Shown: positions 44,680 to 54,407, numbered from the stretch's first letter. The stretch is DNA of 64,000 bases from Natronococcus jeotgali DSM 18795 (GCF_000337695.1 NZ_AOIA01000158.1:22674-86673), one strand, 5' to 3'. Translations and numbers: made by a program. The notes: generated by a model not told the origin, from the letters alone.

Positions 44680-45795
44680 ATGACGACTCCACGCGTGCAG
44701 TCGACTCGAGCCGCGGAGTGGCCGGACGTTCGAGCGCAGGGGTGCGGCCTGATCCGGGCGGCCGGCGTCGCGGGCGCGGGCGGCGCCGGATTCCCGTCCT
44801 ACGCGAAGTGGACGGACCTCGAGGGGGTCGATTCCCTCCTCGTGAACCACCAGGAGAGCGAACCGAACTACTACGTCGACAAGTGGCTCGGGAGAGCCCA
44901 CGCGGAGACGTTCGCCGCGCTGTTCGACGTGCTGCTCGAGGAGGCGTTCGATCCGATCGTCGTCAGCGCGAAGTGGAAGGATCGCGACGAACACGTGCGG
45001 GACCTCGAGGCCGAAACCGACGGGACGGTGATTCCGCCGAACGAACTGCCGCTCGATCGGGACGAGGAATCGGGCGTCGTGTTCGCGTACACGGAAAACG
45101 AGTACCAGTACGGGATGGAGAGCGTCCTCCTCAAGACCGTCGACGGCACGGTCGTCGGGACCGACCTCCCCGCCGATCACGGCTGGGTCGTCCAAAACAC
45201 CGAGACCCTGTACAACATCTCCCGCGCGCTTTCCGACGGCGAACCCGTGACGCACAAGTACGTCCACGTCAGCGGCGACGTGGCGCGCGATCGGTTCCTC
45301 GAGGTGCCGATCGGCACGCCCGCGAGCGAACTGCTGCGAGCCGCCGGCCGCCCGCCCGAAGCGCTACCGTCGGACGCGGTGCTCGCCGACGGCGGGCCCG
45401 GCTGGTGTTTTCCCGTGGATGCGACGCCGGCGGACTACGGCGTTTGCAAGCACACGAACTGCCTGCTCGTCCTCGACGGAGAGACCGTCGCGGAAAACAC
45501 GTTCGGCGAGGGGCGAATCGACGTGCTCGAGGAGTACGAGTGGACCGACCGAGCGGTGGAAACCGAACCGACCGCGACGCTCGAACCGCCCCGCGTCCGG
45601 ATCCCGCTCGCGACGAACCCGGAGCCCGACGTCGTGGAACCCGCCGAACCGGCAGTCGAGGTCGGCGACCGCGTGGCCGTCGGCGACCGGATCGCGACCC
45701 CGAGTACTGATGGGATCAGTAACCCGCAACACGCGTCTATCGCCGGCGAGGTGACGGCGGTATCCGAGTCGGCGCTCGAGATCGAATCGCGCTGA
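44680..45795 (+). CDS. RnfC/PrdC-like electron-transfer protein (SLBB domain, no Fe-S motif)
   Basis: The 371-residue protein has the RnfC/NuoF-type nucleotide-binding start GAGGAGFPSYAKW, LLVNHQESEPNYYVDKW, a central LPADHGWVVQNTETLYNISR, and the SLBB/soluble-ligand region VPIGTPASELLRAAG. The last 80 residues look like a barrel-sandwich (lipoyl-like) domain. No Cys-x2-Cys cluster motif is present, unlike RnfC. A flavin or NAD(H)-binding electron entry point is plausible. No other Rnf genes are nearby. Confidence 0.78.
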   Translation: MTTPRVQSTRAAEWPDVRAQGCGLIRAAGVAGAGGAGFPSYAKWTDLEGVDSLLVNHQESEPNYYVDKWLGRAHAETFAALFDVLLEEAFDPIVVSAKWKDRDEHVRDLEAETDGTVIPPNELPLDRDEESGVVFAYTENEYQYGMESVLLKTVDGTVVGTDLPADHGWVVQNTETLYNISRALSDGEPVTHKYVHVSGDVARDRFLEVPIGTPASELLRAAGRPPEALPSDAVLADGGPGWCFPVDATPADYGVCKHTNCLLVLDGETVAENTFGEGRIDVLEEYEWTDRAVETEPTATLEPPRVRIPLATNPEPDVVEPAEPAVEVGDRVAVGDRIATPSTDGISNPQHASIAGEVTAVSESALEIESR

Positions 45796-45845
45796 CGATC
45801 CGCCGGGCGGCTGCGAGAACCGTACCAGCCCCCACCGCCACCACC

Positions 45846-46802
45846 TCACCGGAACGACGGCAACACGTCGTCCTCGTAGAACTCGATGGCCCTCTCCTGC
45901 TCGTCGCCGATCTGGTGGACGTAGACGTGGTCGTAGCCGGCGTCGATCGCCTGCTCGATGCTGTCGATGTGGTCCTGCGGGTCCGGGCTCGTCGTCGTTC
46001 CCGACTCCGCGATGTCCTCTTTCTCGACCATCTCCGCGGCCTGCTCGAAGTGGGCCGGCGTCGGCAGCTCCTGGCCGAGCTCGCCCGGGATCGACCCGTT
46101 GGGCCAGTACTCGTAGATCGTCTCGACGGCTTCGTCCTCGCTGTCGGCGTAACAGCCGTGCAGCTGGGTGTACGTCGGCCCGTCGCCGCCGGCGTCCTCG
46201 TAGGCCTCGACGGGGCCCTCCTTCGGTCCCGAACACCAGAGGCCGTCGGCGTTGTCGGCGACCCACTCGGCCGTCTGGGGCCCGAAGGCGCTGGCGATCG
46301 TCGTCGGCTGCTCGTCGGGGCAGGTGTACAGCCGCGCGTTCTCGACCGTGTAGTGCTCGCCGCGGTGGCTCGTCGTCTGCCCGGTCCAGAGCTTCCGCAT
46401 GATGTCCATCGCCTCCTCGAGCATCTCGAGGCGGACGTCGTGTTCGGGCCAGCGCTCGCCCGTGACGTGCTCGTTCAGGTTCTCGCCCGTACCGACCCCG
46501 AACGTGAACCGATCGCCGAACATCTCGTCGACGGTCGCGACCGCGTGGGCGACGTTGACCGGGTGAATCCGGATCGTCGGGCAGGTGACGCCGACGCCGA
46601 CCTCGATGTCGTCGGTCGCGGTCGCGATCCCGCCCAGCGTCGACCAGACGAACGGCGACTCTCCCTGCGCCGAGACCCACGGGTGGAAGTGATCGGAGAT
46701 CGAGAGGAAGTCGAAACCGGCCGCTTCCGCCCGCTGTGCGATGGACACGAGCTCGTTCGGCCCGTGTTCCTCGCTCGAGAGCGTGTATCCGAGTTGTACC
46801 AT
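45846..46802 (-). CDS. Luciferase-like (F420-dependent type) oxidoreductase
   Basis: The 318-residue TIM-barrel protein belongs to the LLM group close to F420-dependent glucose-6-phosphate dehydrogenase-like enzymes (TIGR03557). Landmarks are FDFLSISDHFHPWVSAQG, FTFGVGTGENLNEHVTGERW and DEQPTTIASAFGPQTAEWVA. The cofactor is inferred to be F420. The substrate cannot be called. It stands alone between the RnfC-like and alpha-glucosidase genes. Confidence 0.9.
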   Translation of the reverse strand: MVQLGYTLSSEEHGPNELVSIAQRAEAAGFDFLSISDHFHPWVSAQGESPFVWSTLGGIATATDDIEVGVGVTCPTIRIHPVNVAHAVATVDEMFGDRFTFGVGTGENLNEHVTGERWPEHDVRLEMLEEAMDIMRKLWTGQTTSHRGEHYTVENARLYTCPDEQPTTIASAFGPQTAEWVADNADGLWCSGPKEGPVEAYEDAGGDGPTYTQLHGCYADSEDEAVETIYEYWPNGSIPGELGQELPTPAHFEQAAEMVEKEDIAESGTTTSPDPQDHIDSIEQAIDAGYDHVYVHQIGDEQERAIEFYEDDVLPSFR

Positions 46803-46874
46803 CTACCCGGACTACCACGAACGCGGGTCTAACCGTTGGCCCTGCGAAGGCAAGAGGCGAGCGCGACGGCGGTC

Positions 46875-48611
46875 TCATCCGAGGCGGTAGACGACCGCCT
46901 CGTAGGGCCGGAGCTCGCTGCCTTCGGGAGCGGTCGGCGGATCGTCGTAGTTGCCGACGAGAACGTCCGGACCGTCGGCAGCGACTCCGAGACCGTCGAC
47001 GACCGCGGGTTCGGCCGACCAGTTGAGGACGATCAGCGCTCGCTCGTCCTCGAGCGTTCGGACGTAGGCGAACAGTTGCTCGTCCTCCGGGAGCAACAGG
47101 TCGTACTCGCCGTAGACCAGCACGTCCTCGGCGTCCCGCAGCTCGATCAGCCGCCGGTAGTAGTGCCAGACCGAGTCGCCGTTCGCGATCGCGGCCTCGA
47201 CGTTGATCCTCGAGCGGTTCTCGTTTACCTTGAGCCAGGGCTCGCCGTCGGTGAAGCCGGCGCCGGGTGAGTCGGTCCACTGCACCGGCGTCCGCGCGTG
47301 GTCCCGGCTCCGGTAGTTGACGAACTCCCGGACGTCCTCGTAGGAGTCGATCGCGCCCGCCTCGAGCAGGTCGTCGATCGTCCCGAGCGTCTGGGGGTCG
47401 TCGATCTCCTCGCGGCTCCGGAAGTCGGCGTTCGTCATCCCGATCTCGTCGCCCTGATAGACGTAGGGCGTGCCCCGCATCGTCAGCAGGAACGTTGCGA
47501 TCAGCGTCGCGCTCTCCTCGCGGTATCGGTCGTCGTCGCCGAACCGCGAGACGAGCCGCGGGACGTCGTGGTTGCTCAGGAACAGCGCGTCCCACTCGAG
47601 GCGGCGCTGTTTGCGGCTGACGATCTCCTTGAGCTCCGTCAGCTTCCACTCCCCGGGTTCGGCCCGGCCCCAGGGCCCGTTCTCGCCCGCGTCGACGTTC
47701 ATGTGATCGAACTGGAACACCATGTCGAGTCCGTCTCCGTTCTCGCCGATCGAGTCGGCGGCCGCCTCGACCGAGGCCATCCCCATCTCGCCGACGGTCA
47801 TCGCGTCGTAGTTCGAGAGGACGTCGTCGTACAGCTCCCGCAGGTACTCGCGGAGGCGCGGGCCGTGACTGTAGTGTTCCGAGCCGACGAGGGCGTCGTC
47901 GGGGTCGCCGTCGGGGAGTCCCTCCGCCTTCGAGAGCAGGTCGATGGCGTCCATGCGGAAGCCGTCGATCCCCTTCTCGAGCCACCACTCGATCTCTCCC
48001 TCGACGTCCGCGCGGACGGCGGGGTTGCGCCAGTTCAGGTCGGGCTGGTGTGCGTCGAAGATGTGGAGGTACCACTGGCCGCGCTCCTCGTCGTAGCTCC
48101 AGGCGGGTCCGCCGAAGATCGAATCCCAGTTGTTCGGCGCGACCTCGCCCGCGGGGCCGTCGGCCGTTTCGTAGTCGGCTTCGGCGGCCGGCCGGCCCTC
48201 CTCCCAGTGGTAGTAGTCCTCGTACTTCCCGTCGCGTCGTCGGGATCGCCGGAACCACTCGTGCTCGCTCGAGGTGTGGTTGACCACCAGATCCATGATC
48301 AGGCGCATGTCCCGAGCGTGTAGCTTCTCGAGCAGCTCCTCCCAGTCGGCCATCGTTCCGAAGGCGTCCAGGATCGATCGGTAGTCCCGGATGTCGTAGC
48401 CGTTGTCGTGGTTCGGGGAGTCGTAGACCGGACAGAGCCAGATCACGTCGACGCCCAGTCGTTCGAGGTAGTCGACCTTCTCGGCGATGCCCGGAATGTC
48501 GCCGACACCGTCGCCGTCGCTGTCGTTGAAACTTCGTGGGTAAATCTGGTAGACGACCGCTTCCTTCCACCACGCCCTGTCAGCTCGCTCGAGGGGTTCG
48601 CTCCGGCTCAT
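46875..48611 (-). CDS. Alpha-glucosidase / oligo-1,6-glucosidase (GH13)
   Basis: The 578-residue GH13 enzyme hydrolyses alpha-glucosides in the cytoplasm; no signal peptide is seen. The catalytic residues are visible: nucleophile Asp221 in GFRMDAIDLL, acid/base Glu275 in TVGEMGM, and Asp349 in LSNHDVPRL. The N-terminus WWKEAVVYQIYPRSFNDSDG and LVVNHTSSEHEWF are typical of the oligo-1,6-glucosidase subfamily. ATG 48611 (MSRSEP) is preferred over 48653. Confidence 0.93.
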   Translation of the reverse strand: MSRSEPLERADRAWWKEAVVYQIYPRSFNDSDGDGVGDIPGIAEKVDYLERLGVDVIWLCPVYDSPNHDNGYDIRDYRSILDAFGTMADWEELLEKLHARDMRLIMDLVVNHTSSEHEWFRRSRRRDGKYEDYYHWEEGRPAAEADYETADGPAGEVAPNNWDSIFGGPAWSYDEERGQWYLHIFDAHQPDLNWRNPAVRADVEGEIEWWLEKGIDGFRMDAIDLLSKAEGLPDGDPDDALVGSEHYSHGPRLREYLRELYDDVLSNYDAMTVGEMGMASVEAAADSIGENGDGLDMVFQFDHMNVDAGENGPWGRAEPGEWKLTELKEIVSRKQRRLEWDALFLSNHDVPRLVSRFGDDDRYREESATLIATFLLTMRGTPYVYQGDEIGMTNADFRSREEIDDPQTLGTIDDLLEAGAIDSYEDVREFVNYRSRDHARTPVQWTDSPGAGFTDGEPWLKVNENRSRINVEAAIANGDSVWHYYRRLIELRDAEDVLVYGEYDLLLPEDEQLFAYVRTLEDERALIVLNWSAEPAVVDGLGVAADGPDVLVGNYDDPPTAPEGSELRPYEAVVYRLG

Positions 48612-48838
48612 CGATAGCGACAACCCTCGAGTTGCCCTACAGTGTTTCGACACGGACTCGAGGTCGCGACGGGCGGGATGGCTTCCGTCGAACCGTCCTC
48701 TCGACTCGGCAGTTTTACTCCGAGAGAGCCTGACACGGACGCAAACGATATCGGAAACGGACTTGCAAACGAAAACGCCAGCGCGTCTCCGAGAGGCGAA
48801 TCGAACCCCTTACGCCGGCCGCGCTGATAGCGACCCGT

Positions 48839-49774
48839 ATGGATACCGCGGTCGTCGCCGAGGGACTCGAGAAGCGATACGACGGGACCACGGCGCTGGC
48901 GGGCGTGTCGCTGTCGGTCGAGCGCGGCGAGGTGTTCGCGCTCATCGGCCCCAACGGGGCGGGCAAGACGACGCTCGTTCGCGCGCTCACGGGAACGACC
49001 GAGCCCGATTCCGGAAGCGCGCGCGTCCTCGGGGCGGCGCCGTCGGCCGTCGACCGCGACCGCCTGGGCGTGCTCCCGCAGTCGTTCTCGCCCCCGGATC
49101 GGCTCACCGCCCGCGAGCTGGTGGCCTACTACGCGGGGCTGTACGACGACCACCGCGATCCCGATGCCGTGCTTGCCGACGTCGGACTCGCCGACGCCGA
49201 CGACACCTGGTACGAGAACCTCTCCGGGGGCCAGCAGCGCCGGGTCTGCGTCGGCACCGCGCTGGTCAACGACCCCGACGTGCTCTTTCTGGACGAGCCG
49301 ACCACGGGCATCGACCCTGCGGGCCGGCGAACCGTCTGGCGGCTGATCGAGGACCTCGCCGATGCGGGAACTACGGTCTTCCTGACGACCCACGACATGG
49401 CCGAGGCCGAACGCCTCGCCGACCGCGTCGGACTGCTCGCCGACGGCGAACTCGTCGCTCGGGGGACGCCCGCGGCACTGATCGCCGACCACGCGGGCTC
49501 GAGCCGACTCACGATCGAGACGCCCGCCGACCCGGCGGCGTTCGAGGATCTCCCGTTCGCGACCGCCGAGCGAGGGAGCGAGATCGTCGTCCGCGAGGTC
49601 TCGCCCGCCGAGATCGGTCGCGTCGTCGACTACCTCGAGGAACGCGGGATCGACTACTCCGGGCTCTCCTGGGCCGAGCCCGACCTCGAGGACGTCTACC
49701 TCGAGCTGGCCGACGAAACCGAACTCGAGCGAACCGCCAGTACCGGCCTCGCTCGCGCGGGTGAGACGGCGTGA
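48839..49774 (+). CDS. ABC transporter ATP-binding protein
   Basis: The 311-residue subunit has Walker A GPNGAGKTTLV, Q-loop VLPQSFSP, signature LSGGQQRR, Walker B VLFLDEPTTGIDP and H-loop TTHDMAEA. The C-terminal 80 residues match the DrrA/NatA-type extension. It powers an export system together with the permease whose GTG start overlaps its stop. The substrate is unknown. Confidence 0.94.
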   Translation: MDTAVVAEGLEKRYDGTTALAGVSLSVERGEVFALIGPNGAGKTTLVRALTGTTEPDSGSARVLGAAPSAVDRDRLGVLPQSFSPPDRLTARELVAYYAGLYDDHRDPDAVLADVGLADADDTWYENLSGGQQRRVCVGTALVNDPDVLFLDEPTTGIDPAGRRTVWRLIEDLADAGTTVFLTTHDMAEAERLADRVGLLADGELVARGTPAALIADHAGSSRLTIETPADPAAFEDLPFATAERGSEIVVREVSPAEIGRVVDYLEERGIDYSGLSWAEPDLEDVYLELADETELERTASTGLARAGETA

Positions 49775-50544
49775 GCCGGCTCGGTCGCGTCCGCGCCGAG
49801 ACCGGCGCCGGCTGGCGGGCGTTCATTCGTCGCCGAACCGCGGTCTTCTTCACGTTTTTCTTCCCGGTGATCCTGATCGTTATCTTCGGTGCGCTGGTCC
49901 GGACCGACCCCGGCGGGGGCGGACTGTTCGCCGAGCCGCCGGCGTACTACGTTCCCGGCTACCTGGCCGTGGTCGTCCTCTTTACCCCCCTGTCGCGACT
50001 GGGCAGCGAGGTCGCGCGCCACCGCGAGGGAAGTCGCTTCGAGAAGCTCGCGACGACCCCCCAGACCAGAGCCGAGTGGCTGCTCGCCCAGACGGTCGTC
50101 AACGCCGTCATCATCGGGCTGGCGAGCCTGCTGATCCTCGCGCTCGTGGTCGTCCTGACGGGCGCCGAGATCGCCTTCTCGGCGCTGCTGGTCCCCTACA
50201 TCCTGGTCGGCGTCGTCTGCTTTTGCGGCGTCGGCGCGATGCTGGGCAGCTACACCGACTCCCAGGACGGCGCCGTCGCCGCCAGCAACGCGATCGGCCT
50301 GCCCCTGCTCTTTCTCTCCGAGACGTTCATCTCGCTCGAGCAACTGCCCGGCTGGTTCGAACCCCTCGTGAACCTCTCGCCGCTGACGTACTTCGCCCGC
50401 GGGGTGCGCGCGGCTACCGACCCGAACGCGGCGACGGCCGCGGTCGCCGGGGTCGACCCCGCGCTGGCGAACCTGGGAATCCTCGCGGTTCTCGCGGCGG
50501 TCTTCTTCGCGCTCGGCGCCCGCTCGATCCCGACGACCGACTGA
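49771..50544 (+). CDS. ABC-2 type transporter permease
   Basis: The 257-residue membrane protein has six hydrophobic helices. The region YLAVVVLFTPLSRLGSEVAR matches the ABC-2 group (multidrug, polysaccharide, or antibiotic exporters). The end segment LPGWFEPLVNLSPLTYFARG is family-typical. The GTG start at 49771 overlaps the ATPase stop. Confidence 0.92.
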   Translation: MSRLGRVRAETGAGWRAFIRRRTAVFFTFFFPVILIVIFGALVRTDPGGGGLFAEPPAYYVPGYLAVVVLFTPLSRLGSEVARHREGSRFEKLATTPQTRAEWLLAQTVVNAVIIGLASLLILALVVVLTGAEIAFSALLVPYILVGVVCFCGVGAMLGSYTDSQDGAVAASNAIGLPLLFLSETFISLEQLPGWFEPLVNLSPLTYFARGVRAATDPNAATAAVAGVDPALANLGILAVLAAVFFALGARSIPTTD

Positions 50545-50601
50545 CGCGAACCCGGGTCCGCCACCCCCGAACGTTTTGTCCGTCCTCGTGGTCCAGTGCC
50601 C

Positions 50602-51849
50602 ATGAGTAGTGCAGATCCACAGGGACTGCAGGCGTTTCCCGACGAGCTCGCATCCCGTGAGGCGTGGCTCGAACCGTTCGACTGGTACCGGGAGATGCGC
50701 GAGAACGAACCCATCCGGTACGATCCGGACCGTCGAACCTGGGACGTCTTTCGGTACGCGGACGTCAAGCGAGTCCTCGACGACGACGCGACGTTCTCGG
50801 TCGACCCACGGTTAGCCGACGACTTTCGGGAGCCGGAACGGCCCGAAGAGGGGCTGATCTTCGAGACCATGCTGTTCGAGGACCCACCCCGACACGACGA
50901 GCTCCGCGGCGTCGTCGACGACGCGTTCGAGCCGCGGACCATCCGGCAGCTCGAGCCGGAGATCCGCGGGCTGGCGGCCGAGCTCCTCTCCGACGCGCTG
51001 GCCGACGACCGGGGCGAACTGGACGTCGTCGACGACTTCGCGTACCCGCTTCCCGTGGTCGTCATCGCCGAGCTGCTCGGCGTTCCCGCCGAGGATCGCG
51101 ATCGGTTCAAGCGGTGGTCGGACACGCTCGTCGAGTCCTCGAGCGCGGACGACGAGACCGAGGCGTTCCTCGAGCGCCAGCAGCAGGCCCAGATGGAGAT
51201 GGCGAACTACTTCTTCGAGATGATCGCCGACCGACGCGAGTCGCCCCGGGACGATCTCATGACTCAGATCGTCACGCGGGAGCTCGAGGACGGATCGCGA
51301 CTCTCGGAGGAGGAGGCGCTCGGCACCTGTATCCTGTTGCTCATCGCCGGCAATATCACGACGACGAACCTCGTCACGAACGCGGTCCGGTGTTTCGACG
51401 CCCACGACCTGTTCGAGGATCTCCGCGCGGAGCCCGACGCGATCGGCCGGGCGATCGAGGAGGTGTTGCGCTACCGCTCTCCGGTCCAGGCGATGTCCCG
51501 GGTCGCGACCGAAGACGTGACGCTGCGGGACGCCGAGATCGAATCGGGTGACCGAGTCGTCGTCTGGCTCGGCTCCGCGAACCGGGACGAACGGCAGTTC
51601 GAGGACGCCGGCGCGTTCGTTCCCGACCGATCGCCCAACCAACACCTCGGATTCGGCCACGGAACCCACTACTGTCTCGGCGCCCCGCTGGCCCGGCTCG
51701 AGGCGTCGGTCGCCCTCGAGGAACTGTGTGCCCGAACGGCGACGATCGAGACGATCGACACCGACCTGCAGCCGGTTCGCAGTTCGCTGATCTACGGCGT
51801 CGAGTCGCTGCCGATCCGGTACGAGCGACCGTCCGGGAACCGAAACTGA
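50602..51849 (+). CDS. Cytochrome P450
   Basis: The 415-residue soluble P450 has the heme-thiolate Cys358 in FGHGTHYCLGAPLARLE and the ExxR pair Glu287-Arg290 (EEVLRYRSP). The I-helix reads LLIAGNITTTN (247-256), so the usual acidic residue before the Thr is Ile252. The substrate is unknown. ATG 50602 is preferred over GTG 50596. No ferredoxin or reductase gene is adjacent. Confidence 0.93.
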   Translation: MSSADPQGLQAFPDELASREAWLEPFDWYREMRENEPIRYDPDRRTWDVFRYADVKRVLDDDATFSVDPRLADDFREPERPEEGLIFETMLFEDPPRHDELRGVVDDAFEPRTIRQLEPEIRGLAAELLSDALADDRGELDVVDDFAYPLPVVVIAELLGVPAEDRDRFKRWSDTLVESSSADDETEAFLERQQQAQMEMANYFFEMIADRRESPRDDLMTQIVTRELEDGSRLSEEEALGTCILLLIAGNITTTNLVTNAVRCFDAHDLFEDLRAEPDAIGRAIEEVLRYRSPVQAMSRVATEDVTLRDAEIESGDRVVVWLGSANRDERQFEDAGAFVPDRSPNQHLGFGHGTHYCLGAPLARLEASVALEELCARTATIETIDTDLQPVRSSLIYGVESLPIRYERPSGNRN

Positions 51850-51877
51850 TCACCCGAATCCTCCCTCGTGGCGGTTC

Positions 51878-52348
51878 CTACATCCGATCGGAGAAGTCCC
51901 AGCCGTAGACGACCGCGGGCTCGAGCGTGATCGTCACCTCCTCGCGGCCCTCACGAAGCAGCGTCCGTGCAAGCTCCGAGTCGGTGTCCTCGAGGTAGCG
52001 CTCGAGCAGGTCCCGGAGCACCGCCTTCTCGGGATCGGGCTCGACCGATGCCTCGCCCCGGCCGCGGACCCCGGCGTAGGGTGGGTGATTCGTCGAGACC
52101 TCGAACGACACCTGGGGAGTCTCCCGGAGGTAGGCGACGACGTCCGCCGAGGCGGCGGTGGCACACTCGAGTACCCAGCCGTCGTTCTCGGTACCGCTCT
52201 CGTCGGCCTCGATCGACCGATGCCGATACCACAGCGATACCATCCAGGGATGGCCCGCGGGCGTTCGACAGCCGAGCCGGACCGGAATCGTCCGTTCGTC
52301 GAGAAACGTCGCGACGTCCTCGTGAGAGAGCGAGCCTCGAACCTTCAT
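51878..52348 (-). CDS. Pyridoxamine-phosphate-oxidase-like FMN-binding protein 1
   Basis: The 156-residue split-barrel protein has TIPVRLGCRTPAGHPWMVSL near the start and PQVSFEVSTNHPPYAGVRGR, the usual FMN-contacting part. The function is unknown; relatives include F420-dependent and heme-degrading enzymes. It is convergent with the P450 gene. Confidence 0.8.
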   Translation of the reverse strand: MKVRGSLSHEDVATFLDERTIPVRLGCRTPAGHPWMVSLWYRHRSIEADESGTENDGWVLECATAASADVVAYLRETPQVSFEVSTNHPPYAGVRGRGEASVEPDPEKAVLRDLLERYLEDTDSELARTLLREGREEVTITLEPAVVYGWDFSDRM

Positions 52349-52405
52349 ACCGAACGGACGGGATCCTCCCATACCAATCCCAGGGGCCGTGCTCTCGAGT
52401 CCGGC

Positions 52406-53428
52406 TCAACGTGTCTCGTCGATCAGCGCCTGCACGTCGACTCGACACTCCCGTTCGTCGGCCCGGTAGGTCGCCTCGGTCAGCGCGGTCACCCGGAGTC
52501 CGTCCGATCCCGGGACGGCCGGGGCGGCGGTTCCCGCGATCGACTCGAGGAAGTTCTCGAGTTTCGCCGTCGTCAGCGACGTGAAATCGGTGTGGGCGTC
52601 GATCGTGCTCTCGTAGACCGTCGCGCCGCGCCCGGCGAGGCGGATCCGCTCGCCGTCGAAGGTGATCCTGCCGTCCGTCCCCCAGATCGTGTACCCCTCC
52701 GCGGGCGTGAGTTCGACGCCGTCCCCGCTGATCGTGACCCCGACGAGGATCGACTGTCCGTCGCGGTCGAATTCGATCGAGAGCGCGCTGTTGACATCGA
52801 TCTCGGGTTTCGCGTACGTTACGTCGGCGGAGACGCGGGTCGGAGCCCCATCGACGATCCAGCAGAGCGCGTCGAGCAGGTGCGATCCCGTATCGTACAG
52901 CTGTCCGCCGCCCGAGAGCGTCGGATCGACGCGCCAGGTTCCCTCGTGCAGTTCGAACCAGTTCTGGCCGAGATACGCGTTCGCAGCGTGGACCTCGCCG
53001 ACTCGACCCGCGTCGACGAGCCGTTTGACCTCGCCGAATCCCGGATGGAAGCGTCGCTGGTACCCCACCTGCACGACGAGTCCCCGATCGTCGGCCAGCT
53101 CGAGCAGTTCGACCGCGTCGCCGACGTCGGTCACCATCGGCTTCTCGAGGTAGACGTGAGCGCCGGCCTCGAGACACGCACGGGCCTGTTCGAAGTGAAG
53201 CGTGTGGGGGGTGACGATCAGTACGACGTCGATCCCGTCACCGTGGGCGGCGAGCATCGCGTCGTGGTCGGCGTACGCCGGCGCGTCGAACTCGCGTTCG
53301 AAAACCTCCCGGGCCTCGCCGGAGACGTCGGCTCCGGCGACCAGTTCGACGCCCTCGAGCCCGACCAACACCTCGAGCTCGAGCTGGCCGAGCCCGCCGA
53401 GTCCGATCGCCGCTGCGCGGAACTGCAT
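52406..53428 (-). CDS. Gfo/Idh/MocA family oxidoreductase
   Basis: The 340-residue NAD(P)-dependent sugar dehydrogenase-like protein begins AAIGLGGLGQLELEVL. The catalytic Lys is in the EKP motif (HVYLEKPMVTDVGD) and the family His in YDTGSHLLDAL. The substrate is probably a sugar or cyclitol. The much longer open frame upstream is a chance extension. ATG at 53428 gives the conserved N-terminus. Confidence 0.92.
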   Translation of the reverse strand: MQFRAAAIGLGGLGQLELEVLVGLEGVELVAGADVSGEAREVFEREFDAPAYADHDAMLAAHGDGIDVVLIVTPHTLHFEQARACLEAGAHVYLEKPMVTDVGDAVELLELADDRGLVVQVGYQRRFHPGFGEVKRLVDAGRVGEVHAANAYLGQNWFELHEGTWRVDPTLSGGGQLYDTGSHLLDALCWIVDGAPTRVSADVTYAKPEIDVNSALSIEFDRDGQSILVGVTISGDGVELTPAEGYTIWGTDGRITFDGERIRLAGRGATVYESTIDAHTDFTSLTTAKLENFLESIAGTAAPAVPGSDGLRVTALTEATYRADERECRVDVQALIDETR

Positions 53429-53575
53429 ACGGCTACCGCACTCTCCAGACCGAAAAGCGCTTGCTAACGTACAACACGGAACGACTCTCGGATCGGCTCG
53501 GTAGTCTTTGTTGTCGATCGATTCGACGTGAGGCCCACCGGAAGCTACTCTCGTTCCGGAAACGTTTCGACGGGT

Positions 53576-53728
53576 ATGCCGACCTGCCCCGGCTGCAAAA
53601 GTCAGCTCACCCACGAGGAGTGTCTCGCCCACTTGCGGTACTGCAAGTGGCTCTGGAGCGACGCTCCCGAGCAGGAGTCGCGGTGGGGAGAGCAACTCCT
53701 TCGGGAACTCCGCGATCGAGAACGGTAA
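53576..53728 (+). CDS. Small zinc-binding protein
   Basis: The 50-residue protein starts PTCPGCKSQLTHEECLAHLR and has the metal-binding spacing Cys-x2-Cys-x8-Cys-x2-His-x3-Cys. The function is unknown. The frame is open 16 codons upstream, but MPTCPGC is a natural start. Confidence 0.65.
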   Translation: MPTCPGCKSQLTHEECLAHLRYCKWLWSDAPEQESRWGEQLLRELRDRER

Positions 53729-53757
53729 ACTGCAACCGAGGACGGGAACGGTCCCGT

Positions 53758-54357
53758 TTAGAAGTGGGGCACGAGCATCGCGAACTCGTAGTCGTAGATG
53801 TGGTTGAGCATGAGGTAGGTGACGACGCCCAGCACGAGACTCAGGATCCAGCTCCCCGCGGCGATGCGGCCGACCCTGGCGTGGGCGGTCTCGCGCAGTT
53901 CGGCGGGCGTGTGGGTGAGCCCGAGGATCAGCGCGTACAACACGACCGGGACGGCGACGATCGAGAGCACGATGTGGATCGCGAGCATCGCGAGGTAGAG
54001 CTCGTACACCGGGGAGGCGGCGACGAACTCCTTCGTCCCGCCGCCGCCGACACGGATCAGGTAGACGACGAGGAACAGCACGATCGTGGCGAACGCCCCC
54101 GTCATCGCCGCGCGGTGTTTGTCGACCTCGCCCGCCCGGATCCAGTACCAGCCGGCGCCGAGCAAGACGGTCGTCACGGAGTTGATCACCGCGATCGCGT
54201 GGGTGAACAGGTTGACCTGCGCGTTCGTCAGATCGGGGTAGATCGGAACGTCCGCGACGAAGGTTCCGATGACGAGTCCGTAGCCGACGATCGTCAACAG
54301 GATCGTTACGCCCATCGGCCGCTCCCGGAGTCGCTCTCTCGCGTCGGCGGTTGCCAT
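53758..54357 (-). CDS. DUF420 membrane protein (possible oxidase assembly factor)
   Basis: The 199-residue protein has five membrane helices and conserved His residues: NLFTHAIAVINSVTTVLL, VDKHRAAM and LAMLAIHIVLSIVAVPVVLY. DUF420 proteins of the YozB/CtaM type help assemble cytochrome oxidases, which would fit ctaB and the DsbA-like gene at 37-39 kb. Here the neighbours are unrelated. Confidence 0.85.
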   Translation of the reverse strand: MATADARERLRERPMGVTILLTIVGYGLVIGTFVADVPIYPDLTNAQVNLFTHAIAVINSVTTVLLGAGWYWIRAGEVDKHRAAMTGAFATIVLFLVVYLIRVGGGGTKEFVAASPVYELYLAMLAIHIVLSIVAVPVVLYALILGLTHTPAELRETAHARVGRIAAGSWILSLVLGVVTYLMLNHIYDYEFAMLVPHF

Positions 54358-54407
54358 CGGTCGAGGTTAGGAGAGGCCGCCTATCTGTCTTGCCGTTTCG
54401 AGACCCG

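Noticed and set aside
45364..48573. 1069-codon open frame on the minus strand
   Set aside because: It crosses the RnfC-like, F420-type and alpha-glucosidase genes in the wrong frame. The composition is extreme in Arg and Gly, typical of GC-rich shadows.
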